A stretch of DNA of 64,000 bases from Erwinia rhapontici (lineage in GTDB: Bacteria > Pseudomonadota > Gammaproteobacteria > Enterobacterales > Enterobacteriaceae): the NCBI RefSeq assembly GCF_012271765.1, contig NZ_VRKO01000002.1, positions 1-64,000 of the forward strand, read 5' to 3'. Of this stretch, positions 1-9,628 are shown in pieces. Below the pieces are notes generated by a model that saw only the letters and a program-made list of their open reading frames with translations, did not search any database and was not told where the DNA came from. The position numbers and the translations under genes were made by a program. The first letter of the stretch is position 1; each line of letters opens with the position of its first letter.

Positions 1-792
1 AAACAGGCCCAGGACGTGGCGAACCTCAGCCGCGACGCGGAGAACGCCAACGGCAGCATCAGCCAGATATTCGACAAAGAGAAAGAGCAGAAGCGCATTC
101 AGCAGGCGCAGCTGATTGGTGAGATTAGCACCCAGGTGTCGGATATCGTGCGTACCCAGGGCGCCATCAGCGCGGCGAAAGATGCAAAAGACAAGATGGG
201 CAGTATCACCGATGCCGACAGGGACCAGGCGCAGAAAGACTGGGTGAAGGCCCATCCGGGTCAGACCCCGGATGAGAACGCCATCAACGGCCAGGTTTAC
301 CAGAACTTCTACGACCAGGCGTTTAACGCCACCGGCCTCGGCACCGGCGGCGCCGTCCAGCAGGGTATCCAGGCCGCCACCGCCGTGGTGCAGGGCCTGG
401 CGGGCGGTGATATCGCTGCGGCCATCGCTAACGGTTCAGCCCCGTATCTGGCCGAGGCGATTGGTCACAGAATGGGTATCGACAATAACCCCGAAGCGAA
501 AGCAGTGGCCCACGCCATCGTCGGCGCAGCGCTGGCGGCCGCCCAGGGGCAGAATGCGGCGGCGGGCGCGACCGGCGCGGCGCTCGGCGAGATAACGGCG
601 GGGATACTGAAGGACCAGCTGTACGGTGATACCCCGGTTGCTGATCTGACCGAAACGCAGAAACAGACGCTGAGCGCTCTGGCAACCCTGTCATCCGGGC
701 TGGCCGGTGGCCTGGCCGGAGACAGTACCGGAAGTGCGGTTTATGCCGCGCAGGCCGGGAAGACGACGGCGGCACAGAGATCATTGGAGTGA
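1..792 (+). pseudogene. CdiA/filamentous haemagglutinin-like exoprotein, C-terminal pretoxin part, truncated
   Basis: The reading frame is open from the first base, so the 5' end lies outside the window. The visible 264 residues are Ala/Gly-rich, with a glutamine- and charge-rich start and repeated AAAG/GLAGG-type runs. This resembles the stretch that precedes the VENN motif in CdiA proteins of contact-dependent inhibition. In that family the segment ending in QAGKT normally runs into VENN and then a variable toxin domain. Here the frame reads QAGKTTAAQRSLE and stops, so VENN, toxin and immunity gene are all missing. The break falls at the exact position where toxin tails are exchanged, which suggests a deletion or frameshift inside the island next to selC. 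It could also be an orphan CdiA fragment. The family assignment rests on composition and recalled motifs, not on an alignment. Confidence 0.6.
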
Positions 793-849
793 GTCACGGC
801 CTCAAAATACCGCGGACGCGCGATCTTTCTTATAAGGGGCTGGGGGATT

Positions 850-1430
850 TTATGGCTGCTTCCTGGTATCTGTTTTCCACTGTAGTAAACTGGCAATATC
901 TCTCTCCCCATCTGCTTCTTTTAAGCGGCGCTGCTGCTCAGCAAACTGTACATATTCAGCCTGTGCTTTTTCATCTGCCATTTTCTTACTGACCTTTCCT
1001 GCGCCTTCCAAAACTTCTCGGTCATTGAATTGCAGGAACTGATCCAACTTTTTATCAGATATTCCTCGAGCGTTTGGGTCGCCCACTGACGGAACTGAGT
1101 GCCCCGGGTGGAGCGGACGCGATAACCCACAGCGAGAATAACTGGCAGGCTATAGTGAAGCGTATTGCGGCTTACCTGACGAGCGCCTTCTTTTTGAACT
1201 TGTAAGTAAGACTTACAGGTTGCGTTTTGTTCAAGTTCGCCTTCTTCGTAAATGGCCTTGATATGCTGCGTAATGGCTTGAGGTGTAACCTGATAGAGAT
1301 CGGCGATAGCTGCTTGCGAAAGCCACAGCGTCTCTTGTTCAAATCGACATTCGACGCGCACACTCCCATCACTGCTGGCAAACATGACAAACTCGCCTGC
1401 CGGGGACTTAATAATGTGTTCCTTTGTCAT
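850..1430 (-). pseudogene. rhuM: RhuM-family virulence protein, frameshifted and internally deleted
   Basis: The first frame (ATG at 1430) gives the RhuM N-terminus: an FASSDGSVRVECRFEQETLW-type start, a helix-turn-helix-like segment (LSQAAIADLYQVTPQAITQH), then the conserved STRGTQFRQWATQTLEEYL. Immediately afterwards the matching sequence moves to another frame, giving KLDQFLQFNDREVL and AQAEYVQFAEQ, which resembles the far C-terminus of RhuM and ends at 850. From memory, intact RhuM proteins have well over 100 residues between these two segments. The gene therefore appears to carry both an internal deletion and a frameshift near 1050-1075. RhuM genes occur in Salmonella SPI-3 beside selC, which fits the position here. 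The function of RhuM is poorly known. Confidence 0.75.
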
Positions 1431-1731
1431 GTTGCCTCCGCTTGGTCTGATTTAGCGCGTTTGAGTTGTTTAGTATGCCAGAGATCGGGGCGGGATCTCT
1501 TTACTCAAAAAATCGACTGTTACTGATAAATCCTGCTTTCAGCTTTCACCATGTTCTGGAAAGTCAGTAGTATCCATTAGAGATAAGCCATGAACTCAGC
1601 CCGGCGAGATAGTGTCTTGGTACGTGCGGTAGCATGATATTTACTGGTTGACTTGCAAAGACACCAACAATGTAAATAACCAGCAATGAAGGGGGATTTA
1701 TTGAATTCAGGAGAGTATGAGAGGCAATGTT
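1431..1731. other. Intergenic stretch between the rhuM remnant and selC
   Basis: About 300 bases with no convincing gene. The short frames here lack a family resemblance, and one of them runs into the selC tRNA. I see no integrase, no transposase and no second copy of the selC 3' end that would mark an island attachment site. The stretch probably contains the worn edge of the island. Confidence 0.5.
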
Positions 1732-1826
1732 TGGCGGAAGATCACAGGAGTCGAACCTGCCCGGGACCGCTCGCGGCCCCAACTGGATTTGAAGTCCAGC
1801 CGCCTCACCGGAGACGACGATCTTCC
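1732..1826 (-). tRNA. selC: tRNA-Sec (UCA anticodon), selenocysteine
   Basis: The minus strand reads GGAAGATCGTCG at the 5' end and GATCTTCCGCCA at the 3' end, with the encoded CCA at 1732-1734. The anticodon loop contains CTTCAAA, giving the UCA anticodon that reads UGA. The long variable arm and the 95-nt total length are those of E. coli selC, which it matches almost base for base. The tRNA is charged with serine, converted to selenocysteinyl-tRNA by SelA and delivered by SelB; both proteins and a client gene (fdoG) are in this window. selC is a classic island integration site, and the degraded CdiA/RhuM material lies directly beyond its 3' end. Confidence 0.98.
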
Positions 1827-1997
1827 CTTACTGCAGAGGCGCTGAGTATAGCATCGCCAATGACCACAAATAAACTCCGGTTTTTAGCATTATTTCACTG
1901 ATGTCCGCCACCGACAGCAAGCTGTCCGTTTTTGGTCTTCTTTCCTTGCCTAATCCCGTCCATCATAGCGTTAATCCCATTCATCAGGAGTCCAGAA

Positions 1998-2540
1998 ATG
2001 ACCGATACCGTACTGTTAGTGATTGATGCGCAGCAATCCTTCTATGAGCGTGGCTACAATGAAGCCCCGGAAACCCCGGCTTTCGAAAAAGCGTTAAGCA
2101 CGCTGGTCGCGGGCTGCCAGGCGAAGGGCATTCCGGTGGTGGATGTATTCCATGTGGAAAGTGAAGGTGCCTTTGCGCCGGAATCCGGTCTGGTGGTGCG
2201 TCTGCCGTTCCTGGATCACGAACCGGTCGCCAGCTTCCGTAAGAAAGTGCACAACGCCCTGACGGAATCGGGCCTGCAGCAGTGGCTGGAGCAGAACGCG
2301 GTGAAGCACGTGATTATCACCGGCCTGCGCTCTGAGCAGTGCTGTGAAACCACCGCCCGCGTGGCGTCGGACTTCGGCTACCACGTGACCTATGTGACGG
2401 AAGCGACGCTGACCTTCCCAATCACCCATGATGGGATTACCCTGAGCATTGCCGATTTACGTCACCGTACCGAAAGCGTGCTGATCAATCGTTTTGCCGA
2501 TATCCGTACCGTTGAGGGCCTCCTCAAGGAGCTTGCATAA
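1998..2540 (+). CDS. Isochorismatase-family cysteine hydrolase
   Basis: A 180-residue protein with the fold and catalytic signature of small isochorismatase-like hydrolases (nicotinamidase/isochorismatase superfamily). It has the early Asp in VLLVIDAQQSF, a Lys in FRKKVHNAL and the nucleophile Cys in SEQCCETTARVASD. I start it at ATG 1998, where VLLVIDAQ falls at the usual distance from the N-terminus and an AGGAG sequence sits just upstream; a longer in-frame start at 1932 is unlikely. The next gene, a GlxA-type AraC regulator, begins one base after the stop codon, so the two form an operon and the regulator probably controls the hydrolase. The substrate is unknown. Confidence 0.85.
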   Translation: MTDTVLLVIDAQQSFYERGYNEAPETPAFEKALSTLVAGCQAKGIPVVDVFHVESEGAFAPESGLVVRLPFLDHEPVASFRKKVHNALTESGLQQWLEQNAVKHVIITGLRSEQCCETTARVASDFGYHVTYVTEATLTFPITHDGITLSIADLRHRTESVLINRFADIRTVEGLLKELA

Positions 2541-2541
2541 C

Positions 2542-3462
2542 ATGACAACCCCGGTGTGGTTTTTAACCCTGCCCGGTGTGATGACGCTGGACCTCACCGG
2601 TCCGGCGGAAACACTGAAGCTGGCGGGGAATGCGTTTTCATTGCGCTATATCGGCCCGGATGAGAGCGTTCTCACCTCCACAGAGATGGTTATCAGCCGC
2701 ATTGAACCGCTGCCGGAGGCATTGCCCGCCGGGAGCCTGCTGGTGATCCCCGGCGTCAGTGACTCAAAAGTGTGGTTCGACACGCCGCAGGCGGTGGCAG
2801 CCCGCAACTGGCTGATGCGCATTCAGCCCGCCATTCATGCCCGCGAGGTGACCTTAGTCTGCGTCTGTTCCGGGTCCCTGCTGGCGGCAAAAGCCGGGCT
2901 GATGAACGGCGTGCAGTGTACGACTCATCATGAGGTGATCGAGCGACTGAAAGTGGCTGAACCCGGTGCGATCGTGAAAGAAAACCGCATTTTCGTTGAA
3001 GATCGCGGGATCTGGACCAGCGCAGGGATTACCGCCGGGATCGATCTGTCACTGCATCTGATTAACCGCCTGTGCGGCGCGCAGACGGCGATGGATGTGG
3101 CACGTGAAATGGTGGTCTATTTCCGGCGTTCGGGGGAAGATCCGCAGTTGTCGCCCTGGCTGCGCTATCGCAACCACATCCATCCAGCGATCCACCGTGC
3201 GCAGGATTTGCTGACCCTGCAACCGGAGCAGGAGTGGCCGTTGGAGGATATTGCCGCCAAAGTGCACGTCAGTGCGCGTCATCTGACGCGTCTGTTCCGC
3301 CAGCATCTGGGCATCAGCGTACGTGACTATCACGAACAGCTGCGGCTGACGATTGCCCAACAGCGTCTGCAACAGGGCGAAGGCAATGAACGCGCAGCAC
3401 TGTCGGCCGGGTTCTCTTCCTCGCGCCAGCTGCGCCGTGCGCTACAGCGCTGGCAGGCGTGA
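2542..3462 (+). CDS. GlxA-type transcriptional regulator (DJ-1/PfpI domain plus AraC helix-turn-helix)
   Basis: A 306-residue protein. Residues 1-180 form a DJ-1/PfpI-like domain, with the nucleophile-elbow cysteine region VCVCSGSLLAAKAGLMNG and the CTTHHE segment. Residues 210-306 are an AraC-type DNA-binding domain: two helix-turn-helix segments around DIAAKVHVSARHLTRLFRQ and AALSAGFSSSRQLRRAL. Such proteins usually sense small metabolites and activate an adjacent gene. ATG 2542 is preferred over the longer frame from 2494, because it follows the isochorismatase stop directly. No operator could be recognised. Confidence 0.85.
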   Translation: MTTPVWFLTLPGVMTLDLTGPAETLKLAGNAFSLRYIGPDESVLTSTEMVISRIEPLPEALPAGSLLVIPGVSDSKVWFDTPQAVAARNWLMRIQPAIHAREVTLVCVCSGSLLAAKAGLMNGVQCTTHHEVIERLKVAEPGAIVKENRIFVEDRGIWTSAGITAGIDLSLHLINRLCGAQTAMDVAREMVVYFRRSGEDPQLSPWLRYRNHIHPAIHRAQDLLTLQPEQEWPLEDIAAKVHVSARHLTRLFRQHLGISVRDYHEQLRLTIAQQRLQQGEGNERAALSAGFSSSRQLRRALQRWQA

Positions 3463-3515
3463 AAAAGGAGGGTGATAAAACCCTGAAATAATCGTCCTCA
3501 AAAAAAGGCCGTTCT

Positions 3516-3535
3516 GCTCACTCTCACCAGTGAGC
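3516..3535. other. Hairpin in the 210-bp gap before the SemiSWEET gene
   Basis: A 7-bp perfect inverted repeat (GCTCACT, loop CTCACC, AGTGAGC). Read on the minus strand it is followed nine bases later by a run of seven T. It could be a weak terminator for leftward transcripts that run through the SemiSWEET gene from wecH. There is no T run on the plus-strand side. Confidence 0.3.
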
Positions 3536-3672
3536 AACCCACCCGATTTCAATTCGCTCAACGTTTGTGCTAGTGTTACTCGTAACATTCGCCCTTTTTC
3601 GCCCTAAAAGCTAAACCGATTTAGCTACCATAAGAGGCGATTCCGGCTTAACAAAATACGAGGCACATCATT

Positions 3673-4110
3673 ATGAAGAACCTGTTAATTGTTGCCGCTA
3701 CCGTGGCGCTGGCACTGCTGTCGATTTACTTTTTGTCGCCGTGGCCGGTCTGGCTGGGGACGCTGGCGGCCTGGGTGACGACCGGCTCGTTCTGCCTGCA
3801 GGTGCTGCATATCGTGAAAAATAAGGATACCAGCGGCCTGTCACTGGGGATGTGGGCAGCGCTGTTCTTTGGCGTTTCCTGCTGGACGTGGTACGGCCAC
3901 CGGATGAACGATGTGCCAGTGATGGTCGCCAACGGCATTACCTCCCTGCTGGCGCTGACGGTGATTCTGCTCAAACTGTGGCACGAGCGCCCGCTGCCTA
4001 ACCCTAACCGCCGCAGGCTGGTACGCATGCCCGGAGTGATCCTTAATCCACGCATCCGCCGTCTTCGTCCGCTGAAAAACGCCCCGGAGCAGGGGAAAAA
4101 AGTCAGCTAA
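3673..4110 (+). CDS. SemiSWEET-like (PQ-loop/MtN3) membrane transporter
   Basis: A 145-residue membrane protein. The central part (about residues 25-105) has the three-helix PQ-loop repeat of bacterial SemiSWEET sugar transporters, with the typical [31 protein letters not shown] and [11 protein letters not shown] segments. SemiSWEETs dimerise to form one sugar pathway across the inner membrane. Two things are unusual. There is an additional N-terminal hydrophobic helix (residues 4-22), and a strongly basic, arginine- and proline-rich cytoplasmic tail of about 40 residues that typical roughly 90-residue members lack. The Pro of the Pro-Gln motif is replaced by Leu (CLQ). Its end overlaps the convergent wecH by 8 bp. 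The substrate cannot be inferred. Confidence 0.75.
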   Translation: MKNLLIVAATVALALLSIYFLSPWPVWLGTLAAWVTTGSFCLQVLHIVKNKDTSGLSLGMWAALFFGVSCWTWYGHRMNDVPVMVANGITSLLALTVILLKLWHERPLPNPNRRRLVRMPGVILNPRIRRLRPLKNAPEQGKKVS

Positions 4111-5098
4111 CCAGGTGGCGTTTATCCAGCTTCTGCAAGCCGAGTGCCAGCAGCAGGCTGCCTGCCAGGGTAATGCCGAATATCAGCGGGATATCGATCA
4201 GCGGATGGTCGGTGTTATCCAGGTCGTGGGTGCGCATAAAGTGAATAAACAGCGCATGGAAGCCGTAAATCGGCAGTGAACAGCGGGAAATCAGGGCAAA
4301 GAACGGGTTAACGTGGTCGTTAAGGGTGTTTTTAAACAGCACCAACAGGCTGACGGCGGCGAAAAATACCGCAGGGCCGCAGTAAAGATACCAGGTATCG
4401 GCAAAAGCCCCATTGATCGCGAACTGCCGTTTGGTGCCAAAGGCAATCATCAGCACACAGGCCACAAACACCCCACCCGCCAGCCAGGAGACGCCGCGTT
4501 TTTGCGTTTCCATCATCCCAATCGCCCGGCCAAACAGGGCGTACAGCAGGTAATAAATTGTATCACCGTTGATATACAGATTGATCGGCAGCCAGTGGAA
4601 GCGGGCAATAGAGCTGTCGACGGTGTTGGGGTTAGCCAGCAGCGCTATCACCAACGTCACCACGGCCAGATAACCCGCCCGCACCGGCTTCACCTGGATC
4701 AACGGTGACAGCAGATAAATAACGATAATCGCGAAGAAGAACCACAGGTGATAGAACACCGGCTTTTGCAGCAGATGCTTCACAGACATCGCTTCATTTA
4801 TCGGTGTCAGCAGCGTGATGTAGATCAACGCCACCGTGCTGTAGAACAGCAGGCACAGCACGATGCGCAGGAAATGCCGCCCCTGGGCGCTGCGTTCGCC
4901 AAAGAACAGATAACCAGAAATCATAAAGAAGATCGGCACGCAGACGCGTGAAGCCGAATTAAGCAGGTTGGAGAGATCCCAGCTGTGCTCACCCACCGAC
5001 ATCCCGGTGGTCACATACCAGGTGGTGGTGTGGATCATAATCACCATCAGGCAGGCAACTGCGCGTAAATTCTCTATCCATCCAATCTTTTGCGACAT
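4103..5098 (-). CDS. wecH: O-acetyltransferase WecH (acyltransferase 3 family)
   Basis: A 331-residue integral membrane protein, the same length as E. coli WecH (formerly YiaH). It keeps the N-terminal [20 protein letters not shown] motif, whose His is essential in acyltransferase-3 enzymes, and has about ten hydrophobic segments. In E. coli it O-acetylates GlcNAc residues of enterobacterial common antigen at the inner membrane. The start at 5098 was chosen over the longer frame (5170) because [12 protein letters not shown] matches the family N-terminus. It is divergent from glyQS, as in E. coli, but the small ysaB gene recalled between them there is not seen here. Confidence 0.9.
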   Translation of the reverse strand: MSQKIGWIENLRAVACLMVIMIHTTTWYVTTGMSVGEHSWDLSNLLNSASRVCVPIFFMISGYLFFGERSAQGRHFLRIVLCLLFYSTVALIYITLLTPINEAMSVKHLLQKPVFYHLWFFFAIIVIYLLSPLIQVKPVRAGYLAVVTLVIALLANPNTVDSSIARFHWLPINLYINGDTIYYLLYALFGRAIGMMETQKRGVSWLAGGVFVACVLMIAFGTKRQFAINGAFADTWYLYCGPAVFFAAVSLLVLFKNTLNDHVNPFFALISRCSLPIYGFHALFIHFMRTHDLDNTDHPLIDIPLIFGITLAGSLLLALGLQKLDKRHLVS

Positions 5099-5253
5099 TT
5101 CATCCTCTGTTCCCGGCAAAATCTGCATTAATGCGAGAAAGAGGGTAGCCAGGTCGCTGCGCTTCAACAACCGGAGAGGGGAAAAATAGGACCAGGATGA
5201 AGGGATTATGTGGTGGAGGCGACAAAAATTCCTGAATCCCCCCTCACGGCATT

Positions 5254-5283
5254 TTGGTAATAGGTACGGTCAAAGGGTATACT
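5254..5283 (+). promoter_or_regulatory. Probable glyQS sigma-70 promoter
   Basis: TTGGTA at 5254-5259, an 18-base spacer and TATACT at 5278-5283, placed 43 bases before the glyQ ATG. The -10 element is a good match and the -35 element a fair one. Confidence 0.5.
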
Positions 5284-5326
5284 GACGCCCACTTTTTATC
5301 ACCACTCGTATCGCGTGCGAATCCAA

Positions 5327-6238
5327 ATGCAAAAGTTTGATACCAAGACCTTTCAGGGGCTGATCCTGACCTTACAGGATTACTGGGCACGCCAGGGCTG
5401 CACCATCATCCAACCTCTGGATATGGAAGTGGGCGCTGGTACTTCTCACCCAATGACCTGCCTGCGTGCGCTGGGTCCGGAGCCGACGGCCGTTGCCTAT
5501 GTGCAGCCTTCACGTCGCCCGACCGATGGCCGCTACGGTGAGAACCCGAACCGACTTCAGCACTATTACCAGTTCCAGGTGATCATCAAACCTTCACCCG
5601 ACAATATTCAGGAGCTGTACCTCGGCTCCCTGAAAGAGCTGGGCATGGACCCAACCATCCACGACATCCGCTTTGTGGAAGATAACTGGGAAAACCCAAC
5701 GCTGGGTGCCTGGGGTCTGGGCTGGGAAGTGTGGCTGAACGGTATGGAAGTGACGCAGTTCACCTACTTCCAGCAGGTTGGCGGCCTGGAATGTAAACCG
5801 GTTACCGGTGAGATCACCTACGGTCTTGAGCGCCTGGCGATGTACATCCAGGGCGTGGACAGCGTTTACGATCTGGTCTGGAGCGACGGTCCGTTGGGGA
5901 AAACCACCTACGGCGATGTGTTCCACCAGAACGAAGTGGAGCAGTCCACCTATAACTTCGAATACGCTGACGTCGACTTCCTGTTTACCTGCTTCGAGCA
6001 GTACGAGAAGGAAGCGCAGAGCCTGCTGGCGTTGGAAAAACCCCTGCCGCTGCCTGCCTACGAACGTATTCTGAAAGCCGCACACAGCTTTAACCTGCTG
6101 GATGCGCGTAAAGCGATCTCCGTCACCGAGCGTCAGCGCTATATTCTGCGCATCCGCACCCTGACGAAAGCCGTGGCTGAAGCTTACTATGCCTCCCGCG
6201 AGGCACTGGGCTTCCCGATGTGCAATAACAAGAAATAA
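5327..6238 (+). CDS. glyQ: Glycyl-tRNA synthetase alpha subunit
   Basis: A 303-residue protein, nearly identical in length and sequence to E. coli Gly[21 protein letters not shown] at the start, then [16 protein letters not shown] and [14 protein letters not shown] class II core segments. It forms the alpha subunit of the bacterial alpha2beta2 glycyl-tRNA synthetase and carries the catalytic core for glycine activation. ATG 5327 is chosen because it matches the family start; the frame extends four codons further upstream. glyS follows after 9 bp, forming the operon. Confidence 0.97.
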   Translation: MQKFDTKTFQGLILTLQDYWARQGCTIIQPLDMEVGAGTSHPMTCLRALGPEPTAVAYVQPSRRPTDGRYGENPNRLQHYYQFQVIIKPSPDNIQELYLGSLKELGMDPTIHDIRFVEDNWENPTLGAWGLGWEVWLNGMEVTQFTYFQQVGGLECKPVTGEITYGLERLAMYIQGVDSVYDLVWSDGPLGKTTYGDVFHQNEVEQSTYNFEYADVDFLFTCFEQYEKEAQSLLALEKPLPLPAYERILKAAHSFNLLDARKAISVTERQRYILRIRTLTKAVAEAYYASREALGFPMCNNKK

Positions 6239-6247
6239 GAGGCAGCC

Positions 6248-8317
6248 ATGACTGAAAAAACCTTCCTGGTGGAGATCGGCACCGAAGAGCTGCCACCAAA
6301 AGCACTGCGCAGCCTGGCAGAATCCTTTGCCGCCAATTTTACCGCTGAACTGGATGCCGCTGGCCTGGCCCACGGCGAAGTCAGCTGGTTTGCCGCGCCG
6401 CGCCGTCTGGCACTGAAAGTGGCGAATCTGGCCGCTGCGCAGCCCGATCGCGAAGTGGAAAAACGTGGCCCGGCCATTCAGGCCGCTTTTGATGCCAATG
6501 GCGTCCCGAGCAAAGCCGCTGAAGGCTGGGCACGTGGCTGCGGCATCACCGTTGATCAGGCCGAGCGTCTGAGCACCGATAAAGGTGAATGGCTGCTGTA
6601 TCGCGCTCAGGTCACTGGCGAAAGTGCCCAGGCCCTGCTGCCCGCGATGATCGCCACCTCCCTGGCGAAGCTGCCGATCCCGAAACTGATGCGCTGGGGC
6701 GCGTCCGAGGTGCAGTTCGTGCGCCCGGTGCATACCGTCACGCTGCTGTTGGGTGATGAGCTGATCCCGGCAAAAATTCTGGGTATCGACTCTGCACGTA
6801 TCATTCGCGGTCACCGCTTTATGGGCGAGCCTGAGTTCACCATTGATAACGCTGACCAGTATCCGCAGATCCTGCTGGAGCGCGGCAAGGTGCAGGCGGA
6901 TTACGCCGTGCGTAAAGCCACCATCAAAGCCGATGCTGAAGCCGCTGCGGCAAAAATTGGCGGCATTGCCGATCTGAGCGACAGTCTGCTGGAAGAAGTC
7001 ACTTCCCTGGTCGAGTGGCCGGTGGTGTTGACGGCGAAGTTTGAAGAGAAGTTCCTCGCGGTACCGGCAGAAGCGCTGGTCTACACCATGAAGGGCGATC
7101 AGAAGTACTTCCCGGTGTACGACAACGCGGGCAAGCTGCTGCCGAACTTTATCTTCGTGACCAATATCGAATCGAAAGATCCGCAGCAGATTATCTCCGG
7201 TAACGAGAAAGTGGTGCGTCCACGTCTCGCTGACGCCGAGTTCTTCTTTAACAGCGACCGTAAACGTCGCCTGGAAGATAACCTGCCGCGTCTGGAAACC
7301 GTGCTGTTCCAGAAAGAGCTGGGATCGCTGCGTGATAAAACCGACCGCATTCAGGCGCTGGCAGGCTGGATTGCTGCGCAGATCGGTGCGGATGTTAATC
7401 ACGCGACCCGTGCAGGCCTGCTGTCCAAGTGCGACCTGATGACCAATATGGTGTTTGAGTTCACCGACACCCAGGGTGTGATGGGGATGCACTACGCGCG
7501 TCATGATGGCGAAGCCGAAGACGTGGCCGTGGCGCTGAACGAGCAGTATCAGCCGCGCTTTGCCGGCGATCAGCTGCCGTCCAACCCGGTTGCCTGTGCG
7601 CTGGCTATCGCTGACAAGATGGATACCCTGGCGGGTATCTTCGGTATTGGTCAGCATCCGAAAGGCGATAAAGACCCGTTTGCTCTGCGTCGTGCTGCGC
7701 TGGGCGTGCTGCGTATCATCGTTGAGAAGAACCTGCCGCTCGATCTGCAAACCCTGACAGAAGAAGCCGTGCGCCTGTATGGCAGCAAGCTGTCTAACGC
7801 TAAAGCAGTGGATGAAGTGATCGACTTTATGCTGGGTCGCTTCCGTACCTGGTACCAGGAAGAAGGCCACAGCGTCGATACCATTCAGGCGGTACTGGCA
7901 CGTCGTCCAACGCGTCCTGCAGATTTCGATGCGCGTATGAAGGCGGTATCGCACTTCCGTACGCTGGAGCAGGCAGCCAGCCTGGCAGGTGCCAACAAGC
8001 GCGTCTCCAACATTCTCGCTAAAGCGACTGAACCGCTGAACGACAGCGTGCAGGCGTCACTGCTGAAAGAGAATGAAGAGATCAAGCTGGCGACCTACGT
8101 GTCGGCGTTGAGCAGCAAACTGCAGCCGTTCTTCGCGGAAGGACGCTACCAGGACGCTCTCATTGAGCTGGCACAGCTGCGTGAAGCGGTGGACAACTTC
8201 TTTGACAAGGTGATGGTCAATGCCGAAGAGAAAGAAGTGCGTATTAACCGTCTGACGCTGCTGGCGAAACTGCGCGAGCTGTTCCTGCAGGTAGCGGATA
8301 TCTCTCTGCTACAGTAA
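6248..8317 (+). CDS. glyS: Glycyl-tRNA synthetase beta subunit
   Basis: A 689-residue protein, the same length as E. coli GlyS. It begins [20 protein letters not shown] and includes the conserved [11 protein letters not shown] and [12 protein letters not shown] segments. The beta subunit binds and discriminates tRNA-Gly and is required for aminoacylation together with GlyQ. It is translated from the second cistron of the glyQS operon. No truncation or oddity is seen. The 3' flank carries a pair of GTAGGGG-type palindromes. Confidence 0.97.
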   Translation: MTEKTFLVEIGTEELPPKALRSLAESFAANFTAELDAAGLAHGEVSWFAAPRRLALKVANLAAAQPDREVEKRGPAIQAAFDANGVPSKAAEGWARGCGITVDQAERLSTDKGEWLLYRAQVTGESAQALLPAMIATSLAKLPIPKLMRWGASEVQFVRPVHTVTLLLGDELIPAKILGIDSARIIRGHRFMGEPEFTIDNADQYPQILLERGKVQADYAVRKATIKADAEAAAAKIGGIADLSDSLLEEVTSLVEWPVVLTAKFEEKFLAVPAEALVYTMKGDQKYFPVYDNAGKLLPNFIFVTNIESKDPQQIISGNEKVVRPRLADAEFFFNSDRKRRLEDNLPRLETVLFQKELGSLRDKTDRIQALAGWIAAQIGADVNHATRAGLLSKCDLMTNMVFEFTDTQGVMGMHYARHDGEAEDVAVALNEQYQPRFAGDQLPSNPVACALAIADKMDTLAGIFGIGQHPKGDKDPFALRRAALGVLRIIVEKNLPLDLQTLTEEAVRLYGSKLSNAKAVDEVIDFMLGRFRTWYQEEGHSVDTIQAVLARRPTRPADFDARMKAVSHFRTLEQAASLAGANKRVSNILAKATEPLNDSVQASLLKENEEIKLATYVSALSSKLQPFFAEGRYQDALIELAQLREAVDNFFDKVMVNAEEKEVRINRLTLLAKLRELFLQVADISLLQ

Positions 8318-8331
8318 TGTGATGCTGTTAC

Positions 8332-8413
8332 GGGCGGACCGAAACAGGTGTCCGCCCCTACGGGATCCAGGTTGCTCCGAACCGTAGGGGCGACCATTTT
8401 TTCCGGTCGCCCC
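8332..8413. repeat. Head-to-head pair of GTAGGGG-type REP palindromes
   Basis: The first palindrome pairs GGGCGGA (8332-8338) with TCCGCCC (8351-8357), and its GTAGGGG head reads on the minus strand. The second pairs GGGGCGACC (8387-8395) with GGTCGCCCC (8405-8413), with its GTAGGGG head on the plus strand. The two heads face each other across about 20 bp, like a BIME. The second palindrome has the same stem and the same 9-base loop length as the one at 57532-57558. It may also stabilise or terminate the glyQS transcript. Confidence 0.75.
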
Positions 8414-8535
8414 GTGCCGATAGTTTGCACCCGCCGTATTTTTCGCTCGTCGACATCCCGCTTTACAATTCCGCCTTGCCCTCCTCCCCCCATTTCCTTA
8501 CCCTGTGCGGTTTTCGCCAACCAGGTTGAGACATC

Positions 8536-9582
8536 ATGCAATCCTATGGATTCGCTGCCAAAGCAGCAAACACCCCGCTGGAACCCTTCGAATTTACCCG
8601 CCGAGAACTCCAGGCTAACGATATCCACATCGATATCCACTACTGTGGTGTCTGCCATTCCGACCTGCATATGGCGCGTAACGAATGGGGCGTCAGCCAG
8701 TTCCCGCTGGTGCCAGGCCACGAAATCGTTGGCCGCGTGGTCAGCACCGGCAGCGCGGTCAGCGCGTTTAAAGCCGGGGATCTGGTCGGCGTTGGCGTGA
8801 TGGTCGACTCCTGCGGCCACTGCGCCCAGTGCCACGAGGGTGAAGAGCAGTACTGCGAAGAAGGCTTCACCGCGACCTACAACAGCGACGAGAAAGTGAT
8901 CGGCGGCAAAACCTTTGGGGGTTACTCCGACAGCATCGTGGTCGACAGCAAGTTTGTGGTGGCCGTGCCGGAAAATCTGGAACTCAGCGCCGTGGCCCCC
9001 CTGCTGTGCGCGGGCGTCACCACCTGGTCACCGCTCAAGCACTGGAACATTCAGGCAGGCCAGCGCGTCGGCGTCATTGGCCTGGGTGGCCTCGGCCATA
9101 TGGCGGTGAAACTGGCTGCTGCGCTGGGCGCGGAAGTGGTTCTGTTTACCACCTCCCCTGCCAAAGGGGCCGATGCACTGCGCCTCGGCGCCAGCCAGGT
9201 TGTGGTTTCGAAAGATGCGGAGCAAATGGCCGGGGTGAAAAACAGCCTGGATATGATCCTGGACTGCGTTGCCGCCCCGCACGATCTTGACCCGTACCTC
9301 AGCGCGCTGAAAACCAATGGTCATCTGGTGCTGGTCGGTATTCCTGACTCACCGCACACGTCGCCGGACGTTACGCCTATCGTTTTCAAACGCCTGAGCA
9401 TTTCCGGGACCTCTATCGGCAGCATCAAAGAGACGCAGGAGATGCTGGATTTCTGTGGTCAGCACAATATCGTGTCCGATGTGGAAGTGATTCGTCTCGA
9501 TGAGGTTGAGCAGGCATTTGAACGGATGCTGAAAGGGGATGTGAAGTACCGCTTTGTGATTGATATGAAAGCCGGAAAATAG
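8536..9582 (+). CDS. Zinc-dependent NAD(P) alcohol/aldehyde dehydrogenase, YahK-like (cinnamyl alcohol dehydrogenase family)
   Basis: A 348-residue medium-chain dehydrogenase. The catalytic zinc site is seen in YCGVCHSDLH and PGHEIVG, the structural zinc site in the four cysteines of SCGHCAQCHEGEEQYC, and the nucleotide-binding Rossmann motif in VIGLGGLGHMAVKLAAALGA. It resembles E. coli YahK most closely in the LLCAGVTTWSPLKHW and TQEMLDFCGQHNIV-type segments. YahK and its relatives reduce a broad range of aldehydes with NADPH. It stands alone between glyS and yiaG, with its own terminator at 9602. The physiological substrate is unknown. Confidence 0.88.
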   Translation: MQSYGFAAKAANTPLEPFEFTRRELQANDIHIDIHYCGVCHSDLHMARNEWGVSQFPLVPGHEIVGRVVSTGSAVSAFKAGDLVGVGVMVDSCGHCAQCHEGEEQYCEEGFTATYNSDEKVIGGKTFGGYSDSIVVDSKFVVAVPENLELSAVAPLLCAGVTTWSPLKHWNIQAGQRVGVIGLGGLGHMAVKLAAALGAEVVLFTTSPAKGADALRLGASQVVVSKDAEQMAGVKNSLDMILDCVAAPHDLDPYLSALKTNGHLVLVGIPDSPHTSPDVTPIVFKRLSISGTSIGSIKETQEMLDFCGQHNIVSDVEVIRLDEVEQAFERMLKGDVKYRFVIDMKAGK

Positions 9583-9601
9583 TCATTACCCTAAAAACAA
9601 G

Positions 9602-9625
9602 AACCCGCCTGATGGCGGGTTTTTT
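9602..9625. terminator. Rho-independent terminator between the dehydrogenase gene and yiaG
   Basis: An 8-bp stem (AACCCGCC, loop TGAT, GGCGGGTT) followed by a run of T on the plus strand. It serves the dehydrogenase gene and lies right after the convergent yiaG stop. Confidence 0.85.
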
Positions 9626-9628
9626 CGG

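Noticed and set aside
789..992. Small plus-strand frame after the CdiA fragment, as a possible immunity gene
   Set aside because: It is antisense to the RhuM remnant, which explains its sequence. No toxin precedes it.
1564..1782. 72-residue minus-strand frame over selC
   Set aside because: It runs through the tRNA gene and has no ribosome binding site or family resemblance.
5594..7954. 786-residue open frame on the minus strand opposite glyQS
   Set aside because: It is a shadow of highly expressed, codon-biased genes; no initiation signal and His/Gln-rich nonsense composition.
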